From positions 1-51,556 of the forward strand of contig JAJRTE010000233.1 of the NCBI GenBank assembly GCA_024278455.1: a stretch of 51,556 nt of DNA, in the 5' to 3' direction. This DNA is from Myxococcota bacterium. GTDB taxonomy: Bacteria; Myxococcota_A; UBA796; JAJRTE01. Both the position numbers and the translations under genes were made by a program. Position 1 is the stretch's first letter. Each line of letters begins with the position of its first letter. Positions 24,369-34,027 of the stretch are shown here, in pieces. A model generated the notes under the pieces. That model made no database searches. It was not told where the DNA came from and saw only the letters and a list, made by a program, of their open reading frames with translations.

Positions 24369-24856
24369 GGCATCTTGCTCCTGTTCTGTGGCGATGTGAC
24401 GAAGAACCTCCCTGGGCCTTCGACCAGGTCCGGAAGGTCTCGTGGCGGGCCTTCTGGTACGTATCGTGTGGCCAGCCGGGTCCTACATTCGGCGTCGAGG
24501 GCGGTGCATGAGAAGGTGTCACAGTATTCGACGAGGAAGTCGGGATCTCCCGAGAACCTGCCGGCGAAGACACGGACAGTTCCGGTCATCTCCGGTGGCA
24601 TGGCCACCCTGAGATCTTCTATGGACCCGGCGAACGCTCCATTTTTCCTACGAAAATCGATCTCGCGTTTCCGGACCCCGTGCAACAGCGCCCGGGTTTG
24701 CTGCTGCCTCGTCACTTCCCGGTACCACGACCGGACGTGATGGGCGGACAGCAGGGTCGCCAGCACGACCGTCGTCGCCAGCAAGCGGTTGACCCACCTG
24801 ATGCGCCTTGTGTACACATCGACTGGGGCGAAGCGACATTGCCGTTTCGGGGTCAT
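24365..24856 (-). CDS. Membrane-anchored pilin-like accessory protein
   Basis: The 163-residue protein has one N-terminal membrane helix (WVNRLLATTVVLATLLSAHH) and a following amphipathic helix with RQQQTRALLHGVRKREIDFR, then a short globular part with NGAFAGSIEDLRVAMPPEM and three Cys residues (CDTFSCTALDAEC). The layout looks like a pseudopilin helix plus head domain, but no prepilin peptidase site is visible. It lies between the Ala/Pro-rich membrane protein and the PilV-like gene, whose start overlaps its stop. ATG 24856 has GGGGAG about 5 nt upstream. Confidence 0.65.
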   Translation of the reverse strand: MTPKRQCRFAPVDVYTRRIRWVNRLLATTVVLATLLSAHHVRSWYREVTRQQQTRALLHGVRKREIDFRRKNGAFAGSIEDLRVAMPPEMTGTVRVFAGRFSGDPDFLVEYCDTFSCTALDAECRTRLATRYVPEGPPRDLPDLVEGPGRFFVTSPQNRSKMP

Positions 24857-24953
24857 CAATCTCCCCGCACCGGTGGTTCTCTGGACGATGACATGTCTTG
24901 GTGCCCGGCCCCGGCGTGGTCGTGTCTTCGCCATCCCCGGGCCGGGTCCACGC

Positions 24954-25868
24954 TCACCGGTATATGTGATAGGCTTGTCCATACACTTCCGCCCAGAGTT
25001 CCGACTGCGCGTTCAGTACGAGCACTTCCTCGGGCATGCCGGCAACCGCCGCAAGCGTTCGCAGTATGTCCACCTTCTCCTCCTCGCTGGCATCCTTCCA
25101 AGATTCATCTACCATGGCCAGCGCCGTAGGACCGACTCGAGCCAGCCACTGCACCGCGGGCAGAAGGCCGGCCGGCAACTCGATGCGGACGTACCGCGCG
25201 TCTGCCGGCAGGGGAAGAGATGTGACCACCGGGGTGGGTTCAGGGGCTGCCGGCCTGTGTGTTGCCAGTCCGAGACTGATGGCTCCAGTCGCCACGAGGA
25301 GTACGATCTTGATCTTGAATTCCGCCTTCAGGCGTTCGGTCAGGAACCTCTGCGCGCGCGACGGGCGGCCGGCGGATCGAGCCTGGGGCTGCCAGAGCGG
25401 GACCGCCCTTGCACCGGTCTGCGCGGTTCCTGCAAGGGCCGGACCTGGGCGCGCCCTTGGCCGGGCCGGCGGTGCCGCGTTCCGCGCCCTTGCGCGGGCC
25501 GGGCGCGCCGGTGCCTCCAGCGGTACGACTCCGGCAGGCGCTGCCAGGGCAAGTGTGCCATCGGAACGACACACGAGTTTCAACGGCTTGGCCTGGAGTG
25601 GGGGCAGCTCCGGCGGCGCGGCGGCTTCCACGGCATTGTGCAGGGGAGATCCTTCGTTGCCCGCCGGCCCCCCGGTGAACGCTCCGTCGCATTCGTGCTC
25701 GAGTCCACGCCTCGAGGCGACGCGCGGCATGCCATGTCGTTCCTCCGGGACGTTCGTGGTGCCCGCGCCCGCGGTGTCACCTCGCGGGCGCGTGCCGGGT
25801 CTCCTCGTCGAGGGCCGTGGATGGACGCCTCCTGTCCGGCCTCGGTCCGTTTTTGCAGCAGCGCTCAT
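24954..25868 (-). CDS. Ala/Pro/Arg-rich membrane protein, first gene of the minor-pilin operon
   Basis: I do not recognise a family. A long low-complexity Ala/Pro/Arg-rich region (to about residue 190) leads to one membrane helix (KIKIVLLVATGAISLGLA) and a C-terminal globular domain of about 95 residues with PADARYVRIELPAGLLPAV and EEEKVDILRTLAAVAGMPEE. The orientation suggests a cytosolic disordered head and an exported C-terminus. The start is uncertain: ATG 25868 has AGAGG 8 nt upstream, while an internal ATG at 25730 lies 11 nt after a GGAGG, and codon use is more typical from there. It precedes the pilin genes by 97 bp. Confidence 0.55.
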   Translation of the reverse strand: MSAAAKTDRGRTGGVHPRPSTRRPGTRPRGDTAGAGTTNVPEERHGMPRVASRRGLEHECDGAFTGGPAGNEGSPLHNAVEAAAPPELPPLQAKPLKLVCRSDGTLALAAPAGVVPLEAPARPARARARNAAPPARPRARPGPALAGTAQTGARAVPLWQPQARSAGRPSRAQRFLTERLKAEFKIKIVLLVATGAISLGLATHRPAAPEPTPVVTSLPLPADARYVRIELPAGLLPAVQWLARVGPTALAMVDESWKDASEEEKVDILRTLAAVAGMPEEVLVLNAQSELWAEVYGQAYHIYR

Positions 25869-26378
25869 GTCCCACGCCTCTGTATCTATGGCAACACCGC
25901 TGTTCAGCGGTGGGGCAGTTGCAACCTCCGAGCGGTTGGTGCGACGAAACGCATCGTCACCCCGGCGAAACCCCGCCAGATCCACACCTGGCGTGAAGGC
26001 CGCGACAACTCTCCTCACCTTTACCTACGGTCGTTGCCTGTGGACGACTGAATCCTTGCCGCACGTTCGGGGTCGACTTCGACGCGCAGAGAGCAGGAAT
26101 CACCTCGTTCTTCGGAATGGCGAACGGTGTCCGGTGCGGCGGCGTGGGATCGGTGAGTGAATGGGAGGCCGGTGGGCGCGCTTCGCGTTTCGGATCGCCC
26201 GGCCTGCCAGGCCGAAAGCCCGCGAAATAGCTCAGGTGCCTTCTCGGCGGGGCGGATACATGCTGTCGACGCAATGGCGCCGGCATTTCCAGGCATGCCA
26301 CGCGCTGATGGCGTTGGTGTTGCGCTGGGCGGGCGGACAGGCGGTTGCGATGGGAGGCGACAGCCGGCAGGGGGAGGG
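25869..26378. other. 510-bp intergenic region upstream of the minor-pilin operon
   Basis: The region contains the presumed promoter area of the minor-pilin operon and the 3' end of the transcript of the giant lipoprotein. The only structure I see is a small hairpin (CGGCCT-GCC-AGGCCG near 26200-26214) without a T tract. No gene or RNA family was recognised. Confidence 0.4.
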
Positions 26379-29300
26379 TCAGGGCAGTTCGTTGGCAGTG
26401 CCAGGGGTCAGAACGGTGGTGACCGCCCAGTCGGCGGCATCGTTCCCGGTGTCCGTGCCGTTGGGATACCGGATGAGAGACTTTGCAGGCGAACTGTCAT
26501 CTCCCTCGGTGAATGGGTCGCCGGCCACCAGGTCGCGAACGACCGTGCCCCCGTCCAGGTCGATGGTCGCCTCGTTGATGGCACCTTCGTAGGAGAGGGC
26601 ATCGACGATGGCGGCGTCCGAAATGGTGATCAGGGCGATGCCGTCCGGAGCGCCGTTTTGAATGTCCGCGGTCAAGGGAAGCACGGTCACGCCTTCGGCG
26701 ACGGCGACCGTGTCATCGGCCAGGACCAGGTACCCACCCGGCTCGAGGGTACCTGCGGACGCAAGCTCGAACCGGGCATACTCGGCTCCGCCGTTTCCGT
26801 TGACCAGGACCACCGCCATGTCAGCGAGATCCACGGTCACCGTGCCGGCATTGTACAGCTCGATGAACTCCGCCGTGTCCGTTCCTTCCTGGTCGTAATC
26901 CACTTCGTTGATCACGAGTCCCCCCTGGGCCTCGGCGACGTGAACCAGGGCCTCGAGGGTGACATCTCCCAGCGTGGCGCTGATGGTCACGCTGGTGGCC
27001 GTGCCGGCGTCTTCATAGTCGAACTGCTCCGTCGTCTGGCCGGCCGGGACGACGACCGATGCGGGAATGGTCCCCGCGTCCGAGGGGGATACGGAAAGAA
27101 GAACCTCCTCGCCGCCGGCAGGTGCGGGCTGATCGAGGGTGACGGTGAACGTCGCGGTGCTCGAGGGGGCGATGGTCGTCTCAACAGGGTCCAGGCCGAT
27201 GAGCGTGGGAACGATTTCCACGAGTTCGTTTGCCGCTCCCGGGGTAACCGACGCCGTGACCGTCCAGTCCGTGAGGGCGTCGTCGGTGTCGGCTCCGTCC
27301 GGGTAGCGAATCAGCGACAACAGGTCGCGGTCACCGCTGTCCTCTCCCTGGAAGGGCGCGCCTTCGCACAGAGCCACGTCGACGGTGCCGCCCTCCACGT
27401 TGATGGTGGCCATGTCGAATGCGCCGCCGTAGCAGAACCCGTCCATGACCTCGCCGGTGGAGGCGTGCACGACGCCCACGCCGTCCGGGGAACCGTTCTG
27501 GATGTCCGTGGTCAAGGCCAGGACATCGGCGGCAGCGTCCACGGTCACGCCGTCATCGGCCACCACGAGGTAGCCGCCGGCGGCGAGCGTTCCCGCGGGC
27601 GCCAGGTCCACGCGCGCATACTCGAAGCCGCTTGCGCCGCTGACGAACACGAGCGCCAGGTCCGCGAGGTCGACTGCGAGTCCGGATGGGTTGTAGAGTT
27701 CGACGAACTCGAGGGTGTCGGTGCCGGGCTGGTCGTAGTCGATTTCGTTGATTACCAGCCACCCCGCAGGTTGGTTGACGGTTACGGCCGCTGCCAGGGC
27801 GTCGCTGCCGAGCGTCACGGTGATGGTGATGCTCGACGCGGTGCCTCCATCCACGTAGTCGAAGTTCGCGGCGCGCTTTCCAGCGTCGAAAGTGAGGATC
27901 TCCGGGGCGGTCCCGGCGCCGGGAGGGTCGATGCTCACGCTCGCCTCGATCGTGGTTCCCGGTGCAGGTTCCAGGTCGAGGAGCACCTGGAAGGAGACGG
28001 TGTCTCCGGGATCGATCGTTGCCTCTGCCGGGTCGATTTCGTAGAGGCCCGGTTGATACTCGAGCGCGTTGGGTTCTCCCGGCGTGACGAGGGTGGTGAG
28101 CGCCCAGTCGGCAGCGGCATCGCCGGTGTCCTGCCCGTCGGGCATGCGGCTCAAGGACACGTCCACGTACCCGGAGTCGGAACCGGTGAACGGGTTGCCT
28201 TCGACCAGGCTGTGAACGACCACGCCATCGCCCACGACCACCTGGGCCTCCGTGATTTCGCCTTCGTAGGACAGGGCGTCGATGAGGTCACCCGTGGACA
28301 CCTGGATGAGCGCCAGGCCGTCCGGGCTGCCGTTCTGGATGTGGCTCTCGAGAACCATGCTCCGGACACCCTCGGGAATCGCCACGTCGGCGGACGCGAT
28401 CACCAGATATTCTCCCGGGCCGAGTGGGGCTTCCGCGGTCAGGTCGATCCGGGCATATTCCTCGTTGTTGCTACCGTTGATGAGAACCACGGCGACATCG
28501 GAGAGGTCGAAGTCGGCGTTGCCGGGGTTCAGGAGTTCGATGAACTCGTAGTTGTCGGTGCTGGGCTGGTCGTAGTCCACCTCGTTGATGACCAACCTTC
28601 CCACCGGGGCTTCCACGGTGATGGCGGCCTGGAGCGTCACGTCGCCGAGCGTGGCGATGATCGTGATGCTCGAGGCGGTCCCGCCGTCCACGTAGTCGAA
28701 GGTGGCCTCGGTCGCGCCTTCGGGCACGGCGACCGATGCGGGGAGCGTCCCGGCATCGGCCGGCTCCTGGGCCAGGGCGATTTCGGTGCCTCCGGCCGGT
28801 GCGGGCAGGTCGAGGGTCACGGTGAAGGTGATCGTCTCGGCCGGTGCGATGGTGGTGGCCTCAGGCTCCAGGGCCAGGAGGGCGGGTTCGTCCACGACCA
28901 TGGCCTGGTTGGGCGCGCCGGGGGTGAGCTGGTCGGTGAGTATCCAGTCGGCCGCGTCGTTGCCGGTTTTCGCCCCGTCTGGATACCGGGCGAGCGCCCA
29001 GGCCGAACCGGTGTCCACACCTTCGATCGGGTCTCCCGAGGTCAGGTCCACCGTTTCGTCCCCGTAGTCCATCCGGATGATGGCGTTGTCGATGGCGCCC
29101 TCGTAGGACATACCGTCGAGGAGATAGCCCGCTGATGGCATCACCAGGGCGAGCCCGTCGGGGGAGCCGTTCTGAAGGGCCACATCGAGCCCACCGCGCA
29201 AGGCACCCGGGTCCACTTCGACGGCATCGTCGGCGAGCACCAGGAAGCCGTCGGGATCGAGCACACCGAACGACTCCAGCTCAATCCGGCCATATTCGGT

Positions 29301-32300
29301 TCCGTCATTGCCGTTGATCAGCACGAGGGTCACGCCGGCAAGGTCGGCGGCAGTGTCGCCGCAATTGTAGATCTCGACGAATTCCGCGTCGTCGGCCCCG
29401 TCTTGCTCATAGTCCACCTCGTTGATGACCAGGCAATCCGGGCGTTCGATCACCTCGAGCTGCGCCTCGAGGGTGATGTCGTCCAGGGTGGCGGAAACCA
29501 CGATGTTCGCGGCCACCCCGGCGTCCGTGTAGTCGAAGGTTGCCGTTGCGGCGCCGGCATCGATGGTCACTGTGCTCGGAACCGTTCCGGCTTCGGCAGG
29601 CGTGACGGCCAGGGTGACGGCGACCGGGTCGCCGGCGATCTGGTTGAGCCCCACGGTGAAGGTCACGGTGTCCCCGGGTTGGATCGCCTGGTAGGAGGGG
29701 GTCAGCGCCGCCAGGGCGACCGCGGGCGTCTCGTCCATGGCGTTGGGCGCGCCCGGTGTGACGCTATTGGTGAGGTGCCAGTCGGCGATGGCGTTGTCGG
29801 TGTCGAGCCCGTAGGGGTAGCGGATGAGCGACGGGGAGGGGTCGGAGCCGGAGTCCGTGCCCAGGAAGAGAGAGCCTTCGACCAGGTCGCACAGGCGTAA
29901 CTCGGTGTCGGTCTCGAGGCACTCCGTGTCTTCGGTGGCGCCGTAGACGAGGCTGTCCAGCAAAGCGCCGGTGGACTTGACGGCCAGCGCGATTCCATCG
30001 GGGCCATTCTGCACACTCAGGGACTCGGTGAGCACGCTTGCGTCGCTCGAGACGACCACATCGGGGTCGGCGACCACCAGGAACCCACCAGGAGGCAACG
30101 TTCCCGCCGGGGCGAGGTCCACGCGGTCGTAGGTGTCGTTGTTGCTCCCGTTGACGAAGACCAGTTCCACGTCGCCCAGTTCGGCGTCGCCGGTGGAGCA
30201 GTTGTAGATTTCCACGAATTCGCCGGTGTCCGTGCTGGGTTGGTCATAGTCCACCTCGTTGAGGACCAGGCAGCTTGGCAAGGCTGCTTCCTTCAGCACG
30301 GTGGCCTCGAGGGTCGTGTCGCACAGGCTCGCCTGGATGAGGGCGGGGGTCGCGGTTCCCCCGTCGACATAGTCGAACGAGGCTTCGCGGTCTCCCGCGT
30401 TGACGGTCACAATCTCCGGAATGGTGCCCACGTCCGGCGGCTCGAGGCTCAAGGGCACGTCCACGCCGCCTTCGGGGGCGACGCGATCGAGTTCCAGGGT
30501 CAACGTGACGGTGGCTCCCTTGGCGATGGTGGCGGTCTCGGGGGAGAGTGACGCGAGACACGGTGGTGGTACCTCGTTCTCCGATCCCGGTGTCAGGATG
30601 GTGGTGAGGGTCCAGTCGGTGTTGTCGTCGCCGGTGTCGGCCCCGTTCGGGTACCGGGCGAGGGCCGCGTCGCCGGAACCGGTGTCGCTCGCCTCGAGCG
30701 GCGTGCCGGACACGAGGTCATAGGTCCGGGTGTCCGAGCAAGGCAGCGTGATGCCGGTCATGGGACCTTCGTAGGAGAGGGCGTCCAGCAGGGTGCAGGA
30801 GGACCAGGCGACCACGGCGATGCCATCGGGGGCGCCGTTCTGGACTCCGGCCGTGAGGGGAAGCCGGATGGCGTTCTCGTCCACATCCACGGCATCGTCG
30901 GCGAGGACGAGGTAGCCATCGGGGGCGAGACTCCCTGCTTCGGCGAGCGCGAGCCGGGCGTAGGTCGATCCGTCCGAGCCGTTCACCAGCAAGACCTGGA
31001 CGTCCTCGAGGGCGGCCGGTCCGGTATCACAGTTGTACAGCTCGATGAACTCGGCGTCGTCCGTTCCGGCGGAGTCGTAGTCCACCTCGTTGACCACCAG
31101 GCACGATGGCGGCGGCGGGACGATGTCGATGACCACTTCCTTGGTGTCCTGGCCGCACAGTGTGGCGGAAATGGTGACCGCGCCGGCCGTTCCGCCGTCG
31201 ACATAGTCGACCGTGGCCGAAGTGTCTCCCGGGTCGATGGTGATCGCTGGCGGCAGGGTTCCGGCGTCCGGCGGGTCGAGAGTCAGGGTCACGTCCACCG
31301 GGTCGTCCACGGGGGTGCGATCGAGTTCCACGGACAGGCTGACCGTGCCACCGGCCTGGACGGACTCCGAGTCGGCGGTGAGGGCCAGCACACAGGGGGC
31401 GACACCCACGTTGGGTGCGCCGGGGGTCACGGTGGTCGACAGGATGAAGTCGCTGTCGTTGTCGTCGGTATCGACCCCGTTCGGATACCGTCCGAGGGAG
31501 CCGTTTCCGGTGTCCTGCTCGGAGAGCGGAGTACCCTCGCAGAAGTCGAGCGTGGCGGTGCCATCGTCCCAGACGACCGGGACACCGCTCACCTCGCCCT
31601 CGTAGCAGACGGCGTCGACCAGGTCGCCGGTGGACAGCCGCACGATGCCGACCGCGTTGGCGGGACCGTTCTGGATACTCCGCGTCGTCGATATCGCCGG
31701 CACGCCGTCCGGGATCGTGACCGAACCCTTGTAGATCAGCAGGTACTCGCCGGGCAACAGGGTCTCGACACCGGCCTCGTCGAGCGGCACGCGCAGATAC
31801 TCGGTCTGGTCTGTCCCCTTGATGTAGAGGACGGCAAGATCACGCAGCGTGACGGGGGCGTCGGAACGATTGAACAGCTCGACGAACTCCGCGTAGTCGC
31901 TCCCGGGCTGGTCATAATCCACCTCGTTGACCACGAGTCGTCCAACAGGGTCCGGCTCCACGCCGACGACCGCCATCCCGGACTGGTCGCCGAGAGTCGC
32001 CGTGATGGTCACCTGCTCGGCGCTGCCGCTCGCCAGGAACTCGAAGGTCGCGGACGCTTCGCCCTCGTCTATCGTGACCGACGGCGGGACCGTGCCGCCA
32101 GTCTCCGGCGACACCGAAAGCATGACCTCGGCGCCGCCGGCTCCGGCGAACTGGTCGATGTGCACCGTGAACGGCATGGATACCATGGATTGCATCTCCG
32201 CGAAGCCTGGTTCGATCCACGGCAGCGGGTCGCAACAGTAGACGACGTCGGTGGCGGATCGAGGCTCCAGCTTGCTGTTCGCGTTTTGCGTGGTCAAGAT

Positions 32301-33545
32301 GCCAGCGAGACTGTGGAAGCCGGTGCCGACCGCGGGGAACGGATCGAGGAGGAAGAGCATGTCGTCCACCCTGAGTCCGCCGTCCACGGCGAATTCGTTG
32401 GTCGGCGGGGTGTCATCGCCCGCGGGGGCCGGGGAGGTGTCCTCCACGGACACGCTCGCCACCCGGACCAGCACGGACTCCATGGCGGCGGCGAGTTCTC
32501 CACCCGTGGCCACGGCGTCCGGAGTCACCGCGACGGTGGCCGGCGCTTGCTCCCACGTGTCGTTGGAAACGACCGCCACCGGATCGGCTTCGATCCGGTA
32601 GGTGCCGTCCTGTTCGACGACGGTGGCCGGGTCGATGGTGACACGATAGCCCGTTTCGACGGTGTTGCCGGGGCTGACCACGTAGATGCCGGAGTATTCG
32701 GCCCCTTGCCAGGCGGCGTCGGTCTCCTTGACCTGCAAGAAAAAGCCGTCATCGGTCCGGCCGGTCACCAGCGCTTCGAATATCCAGACGGAGTCCTCGG
32801 CATCGTAGACGCCTTGCTTGATGTCGTAGATGGACGCGGGGCAGTCGACCGGGTAGGGGTTGGGTGCCTCCGGGCACGGGTCGCAGGCGTCGCCCCACCC
32901 GTCGCCGTCGGCGTCCACCTGGTCGGCATTCCCATCGCCGGGGCAGTTGTCGCAGGCGTCGCCCACCCCGTCCTCGTCCTCGTCGCCCTGGTCCGGATTC
33001 GCGGTCGCGACGCAGTTGTCGCAGGCGTCGCCGATGCCATCTCCGTCGGTATCGGTTTGATCGGGATCCGCGTCGAACGGGCAGACGTCACAGGGATCCC
33101 CGACACCGTCCGCATCGGTGTCGTCGCACACCTGATCGGCCGGGGGCTCGATCACGCAGAATCCGCACCCATCGCAGGCGTACCCCGTGCCGTCGGCGTC
33201 GGCGTCCTCCTGGAGAGGGTTGCTGACCGTGGGACAGTTGTCCTCGATGTCGAAAACGCCGTCCGCGTCCGCGTCCGGGATTGGCGTGGGGGAGGGGGTC
33301 GGCGGAACAGCCGTGGGCGTGACCGGCGTCGGGGTGGCCGGGATCCAGGTCGGCGTCGCAAGCGTCGTGTCGTCGTCACCGGTCACATCGTCGTCACCGG
33401 TGATGTCGTCGTCGCCCGGACTGGGCGATACACTCGTGTCGTCATCACTCGCCGACGAACACCCGGTCATGGTGCCCAGCACCAACGGAACTCCGGCCAA
33501 CAGGAATACCAACATCCAAACGAATCGCTTCATTCTCCCGGGCAT
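26379..33545 (-). CDS. Giant lipoprotein with TSP3-like repeats and seven Ig-like/lamin-tail-domain modules
   Basis: The 2388-residue protein has a lipoprotein signal (VFLLAGVPLVLG, then MTGC), an Asp/Thr/Pro-rich stalk with SPSPGDDDITGDDD repeats, and four to five thrombospondin type 3-like calcium loops (DTDGDGIGDACDNC style, about 90-215). A unique region (about 215-500) with OB-like features follows. The rest is seven modules of about 265 residues, each an Ig-like domain (FTVTLDxPAPxGG, AGTxPxxV, FDYVDGGTA, TISATLGD) plus a lamin-tail domain starting (V/I/L)NE(V/I)DYD and containing AEFIELYN. Lamin-tail domains are common in large bacterial surface proteins. It is probably anchored at the cell surface. 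AGGAGG lies 8 nt before the ATG, and a strong promoter is at 33670-33698. Confidence 0.88.
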   Translation of the reverse strand: MPGRMKRFVWMLVFLLAGVPLVLGTMTGCSSASDDDTSVSPSPGDDDITGDDDVTGDDDTTLATPTWIPATPTPVTPTAVPPTPSPTPIPDADADGVFDIEDNCPTVSNPLQEDADADGTGYACDGCGFCVIEPPADQVCDDTDADGVGDPCDVCPFDADPDQTDTDGDGIGDACDNCVATANPDQGDEDEDGVGDACDNCPGDGNADQVDADGDGWGDACDPCPEAPNPYPVDCPASIYDIKQGVYDAEDSVWIFEALVTGRTDDGFFLQVKETDAAWQGAEYSGIYVVSPGNTVETGYRVTIDPATVVEQDGTYRIEADPVAVVSNDTWEQAPATVAVTPDAVATGGELAAAMESVLVRVASVSVEDTSPAPAGDDTPPTNEFAVDGGLRVDDMLFLLDPFPAVGTGFHSLAGILTTQNANSKLEPRSATDVVYCCDPLPWIEPGFAEMQSMVSMPFTVHIDQFAGAGGAEVMLSVSPETGGTVPPSVTIDEGEASATFEFLASGSAEQVTITATLGDQSGMAVVGVEPDPVGRLVVNEVDYDQPGSDYAEFVELFNRSDAPVTLRDLAVLYIKGTDQTEYLRVPLDEAGVETLLPGEYLLIYKGSVTIPDGVPAISTTRSIQNGPANAVGIVRLSTGDLVDAVCYEGEVSGVPVVWDDGTATLDFCEGTPLSEQDTGNGSLGRYPNGVDTDDNDSDFILSTTVTPGAPNVGVAPCVLALTADSESVQAGGTVSLSVELDRTPVDDPVDVTLTLDPPDAGTLPPAITIDPGDTSATVDYVDGGTAGAVTISATLCGQDTKEVVIDIVPPPPSCLVVNEVDYDSAGTDDAEFIELYNCDTGPAALEDVQVLLVNGSDGSTYARLALAEAGSLAPDGYLVLADDAVDVDENAIRLPLTAGVQNGAPDGIAVVAWSSCTLLDALSYEGPMTGITLPCSDTRTYDLVSGTPLEASDTGSGDAALARYPNGADTGDDNTDWTLTTILTPGSENEVPPPCLASLSPETATIAKGATVTLTLELDRVAPEGGVDVPLSLEPPDVGTIPEIVTVNAGDREASFDYVDGGTATPALIQASLCDTTLEATVLKEAALPSCLVLNEVDYDQPSTDTGEFVEIYNCSTGDAELGDVELVFVNGSNNDTYDRVDLAPAGTLPPGGFLVVADPDVVVSSDASVLTESLSVQNGPDGIALAVKSTGALLDSLVYGATEDTECLETDTELRLCDLVEGSLFLGTDSGSDPSPSLIRYPYGLDTDNAIADWHLTNSVTPGAPNAMDETPAVALAALTPSYQAIQPGDTVTFTVGLNQIAGDPVAVTLAVTPAEAGTVPSTVTIDAGAATATFDYTDAGVAANIVVSATLDDITLEAQLEVIERPDCLVINEVDYEQDGADDAEFVEIYNCGDTAADLAGVTLVLINGNDGTEYGRIELESFGVLDPDGFLVLADDAVEVDPGALRGGLDVALQNGSPDGLALVMPSAGYLLDGMSYEGAIDNAIIRMDYGDETVDLTSGDPIEGVDTGSAWALARYPDGAKTGNDAADWILTDQLTPGAPNQAMVVDEPALLALEPEATTIAPAETITFTVTLDLPAPAGGTEIALAQEPADAGTLPASVAVPEGATEATFDYVDGGTASSITIIATLGDVTLQAAITVEAPVGRLVINEVDYDQPSTDNYEFIELLNPGNADFDLSDVAVVLINGSNNEEYARIDLTAEAPLGPGEYLVIASADVAIPEGVRSMVLESHIQNGSPDGLALIQVSTGDLIDALSYEGEITEAQVVVGDGVVVHSLVEGNPFTGSDSGYVDVSLSRMPDGQDTGDAAADWALTTLVTPGEPNALEYQPGLYEIDPAEATIDPGDTVSFQVLLDLEPAPGTTIEASVSIDPPGAGTAPEILTFDAGKRAANFDYVDGGTASSITITVTLGSDALAAAVTVNQPAGWLVINEIDYDQPGTDTLEFVELYNPSGLAVDLADLALVFVSGASGFEYARVDLAPAGTLAAGGYLVVADDGVTVDAAADVLALTTDIQNGSPDGVGVVHASTGEVMDGFCYGGAFDMATINVEGGTVDVALCEGAPFQGEDSGDRDLLSLIRYPDGADTDDALTDWTVTASVTPGAANELVEIVPTLIGLDPVETTIAPSSTATFTVTLDQPAPAGGEEVLLSVSPSDAGTIPASVVVPAGQTTEQFDYEDAGTATSVTISATLGDVTLEALVHVAEAQGGLVINEVDYDQEGTDTAEFIELYNAGTVTVDLADMAVVLVNGNGGAEYARFELASAGTLEPGGYLVLADDTVAVAEGVTVLPLTADIQNGAPDGIALITISDAAIVDALSYEGAINEATIDLDGGTVVRDLVAGDPFTEGDDSSPAKSLIRYPNGTDTGNDAADWAVTTVLTPGTANELP

Positions 33546-33564
33546 CTGTGTTTCCTCCTACCTG

Positions 33565-33582
33565 GGTTCCCGCCTGGGAACC
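33565..33582 (-). promoter_or_regulatory. Perfect 7-bp hairpin in the 5' leader of the giant lipoprotein gene
   Basis: GGTTCCC and GGGAACC flank a 4-nt loop. In the mRNA the stem lies just 5' of the AGGAGG ribosome-binding site (33552-33557). It could stabilise the transcript or be a protein-binding site; it has no T tract. Confidence 0.55.
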
Positions 33583-33669
33583 AGAGGCCTCCTGCCATCT
33601 CGAGTCGCTTACCGCTCCGATTGTCCTACGCGCGGCGTGGGTCCGCACCCGCCGCCCGCCTGCTTGCGC

Positions 33670-33698
33670 ATCCTACTGCGGGGCGTGGGTGATGTCAA
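33670..33698 (-). promoter_or_regulatory. Putative sigma-70 promoter of the giant lipoprotein gene
   Basis: A perfect TTGACA (33693-33698) and TAGGAT (33670-33675, 4/6 match) are separated by exactly 17 bp on the minus strand. Transcription would give a leader of about 115 nt that includes the hairpin at 33565-33582. Confidence 0.65.
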
Positions 33699-34027
33699 AG
33701 GCAATGACAGGACCGGGACGCAGCGTTCAGCTTGCGACGGTCGCGCCGGGGACGCGACTTCACCACGGATAACGCCCGCGAGCCTGGAACCGCTACCTGC
33801 GGGCTAGGACGCCCCTTCGAACAAGGGCCACGCTCTCGCACTCCCGGCAACGCGCTCAGTGCCCGGCCGGTCGCGGTTTTCGCCCTCGTGGCGCGCCGCG
33901 TCGTGGCAACTCGCCGGGGGTGATGGGCACGGGGCCCTGCCTGGCAGGGGTTCCGCTCTGGAAACCCTTCCCGCGTTGTGGCATCCTGTGCTCGCTCACT
34001 CCCAACGATCGTCCAGGAGCCGTCTTC
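33699..34027. other. 329-bp divergent intergenic region
   Basis: This lies between the giant lipoprotein promoter and the PPDK-like gene. Only the AGGAG site before ATG 34028 is clear; I see no plus-strand promoter matching the consensus and no gene. Confidence 0.4.

Noticed and set aside
26200..26214. Small hairpin CGGCCT-GCC-AGGCCG as a terminator or riboswitch
   Set aside because: There is no T tract and no conserved riboswitch core around it.
26157..29135. 992-residue plus-strand open frame opposite the giant lipoprotein gene
   Set aside because: It is the reverse reading of repeated lamin-tail modules and shows only Val/Gly/Arg/His-rich periodic sequence.
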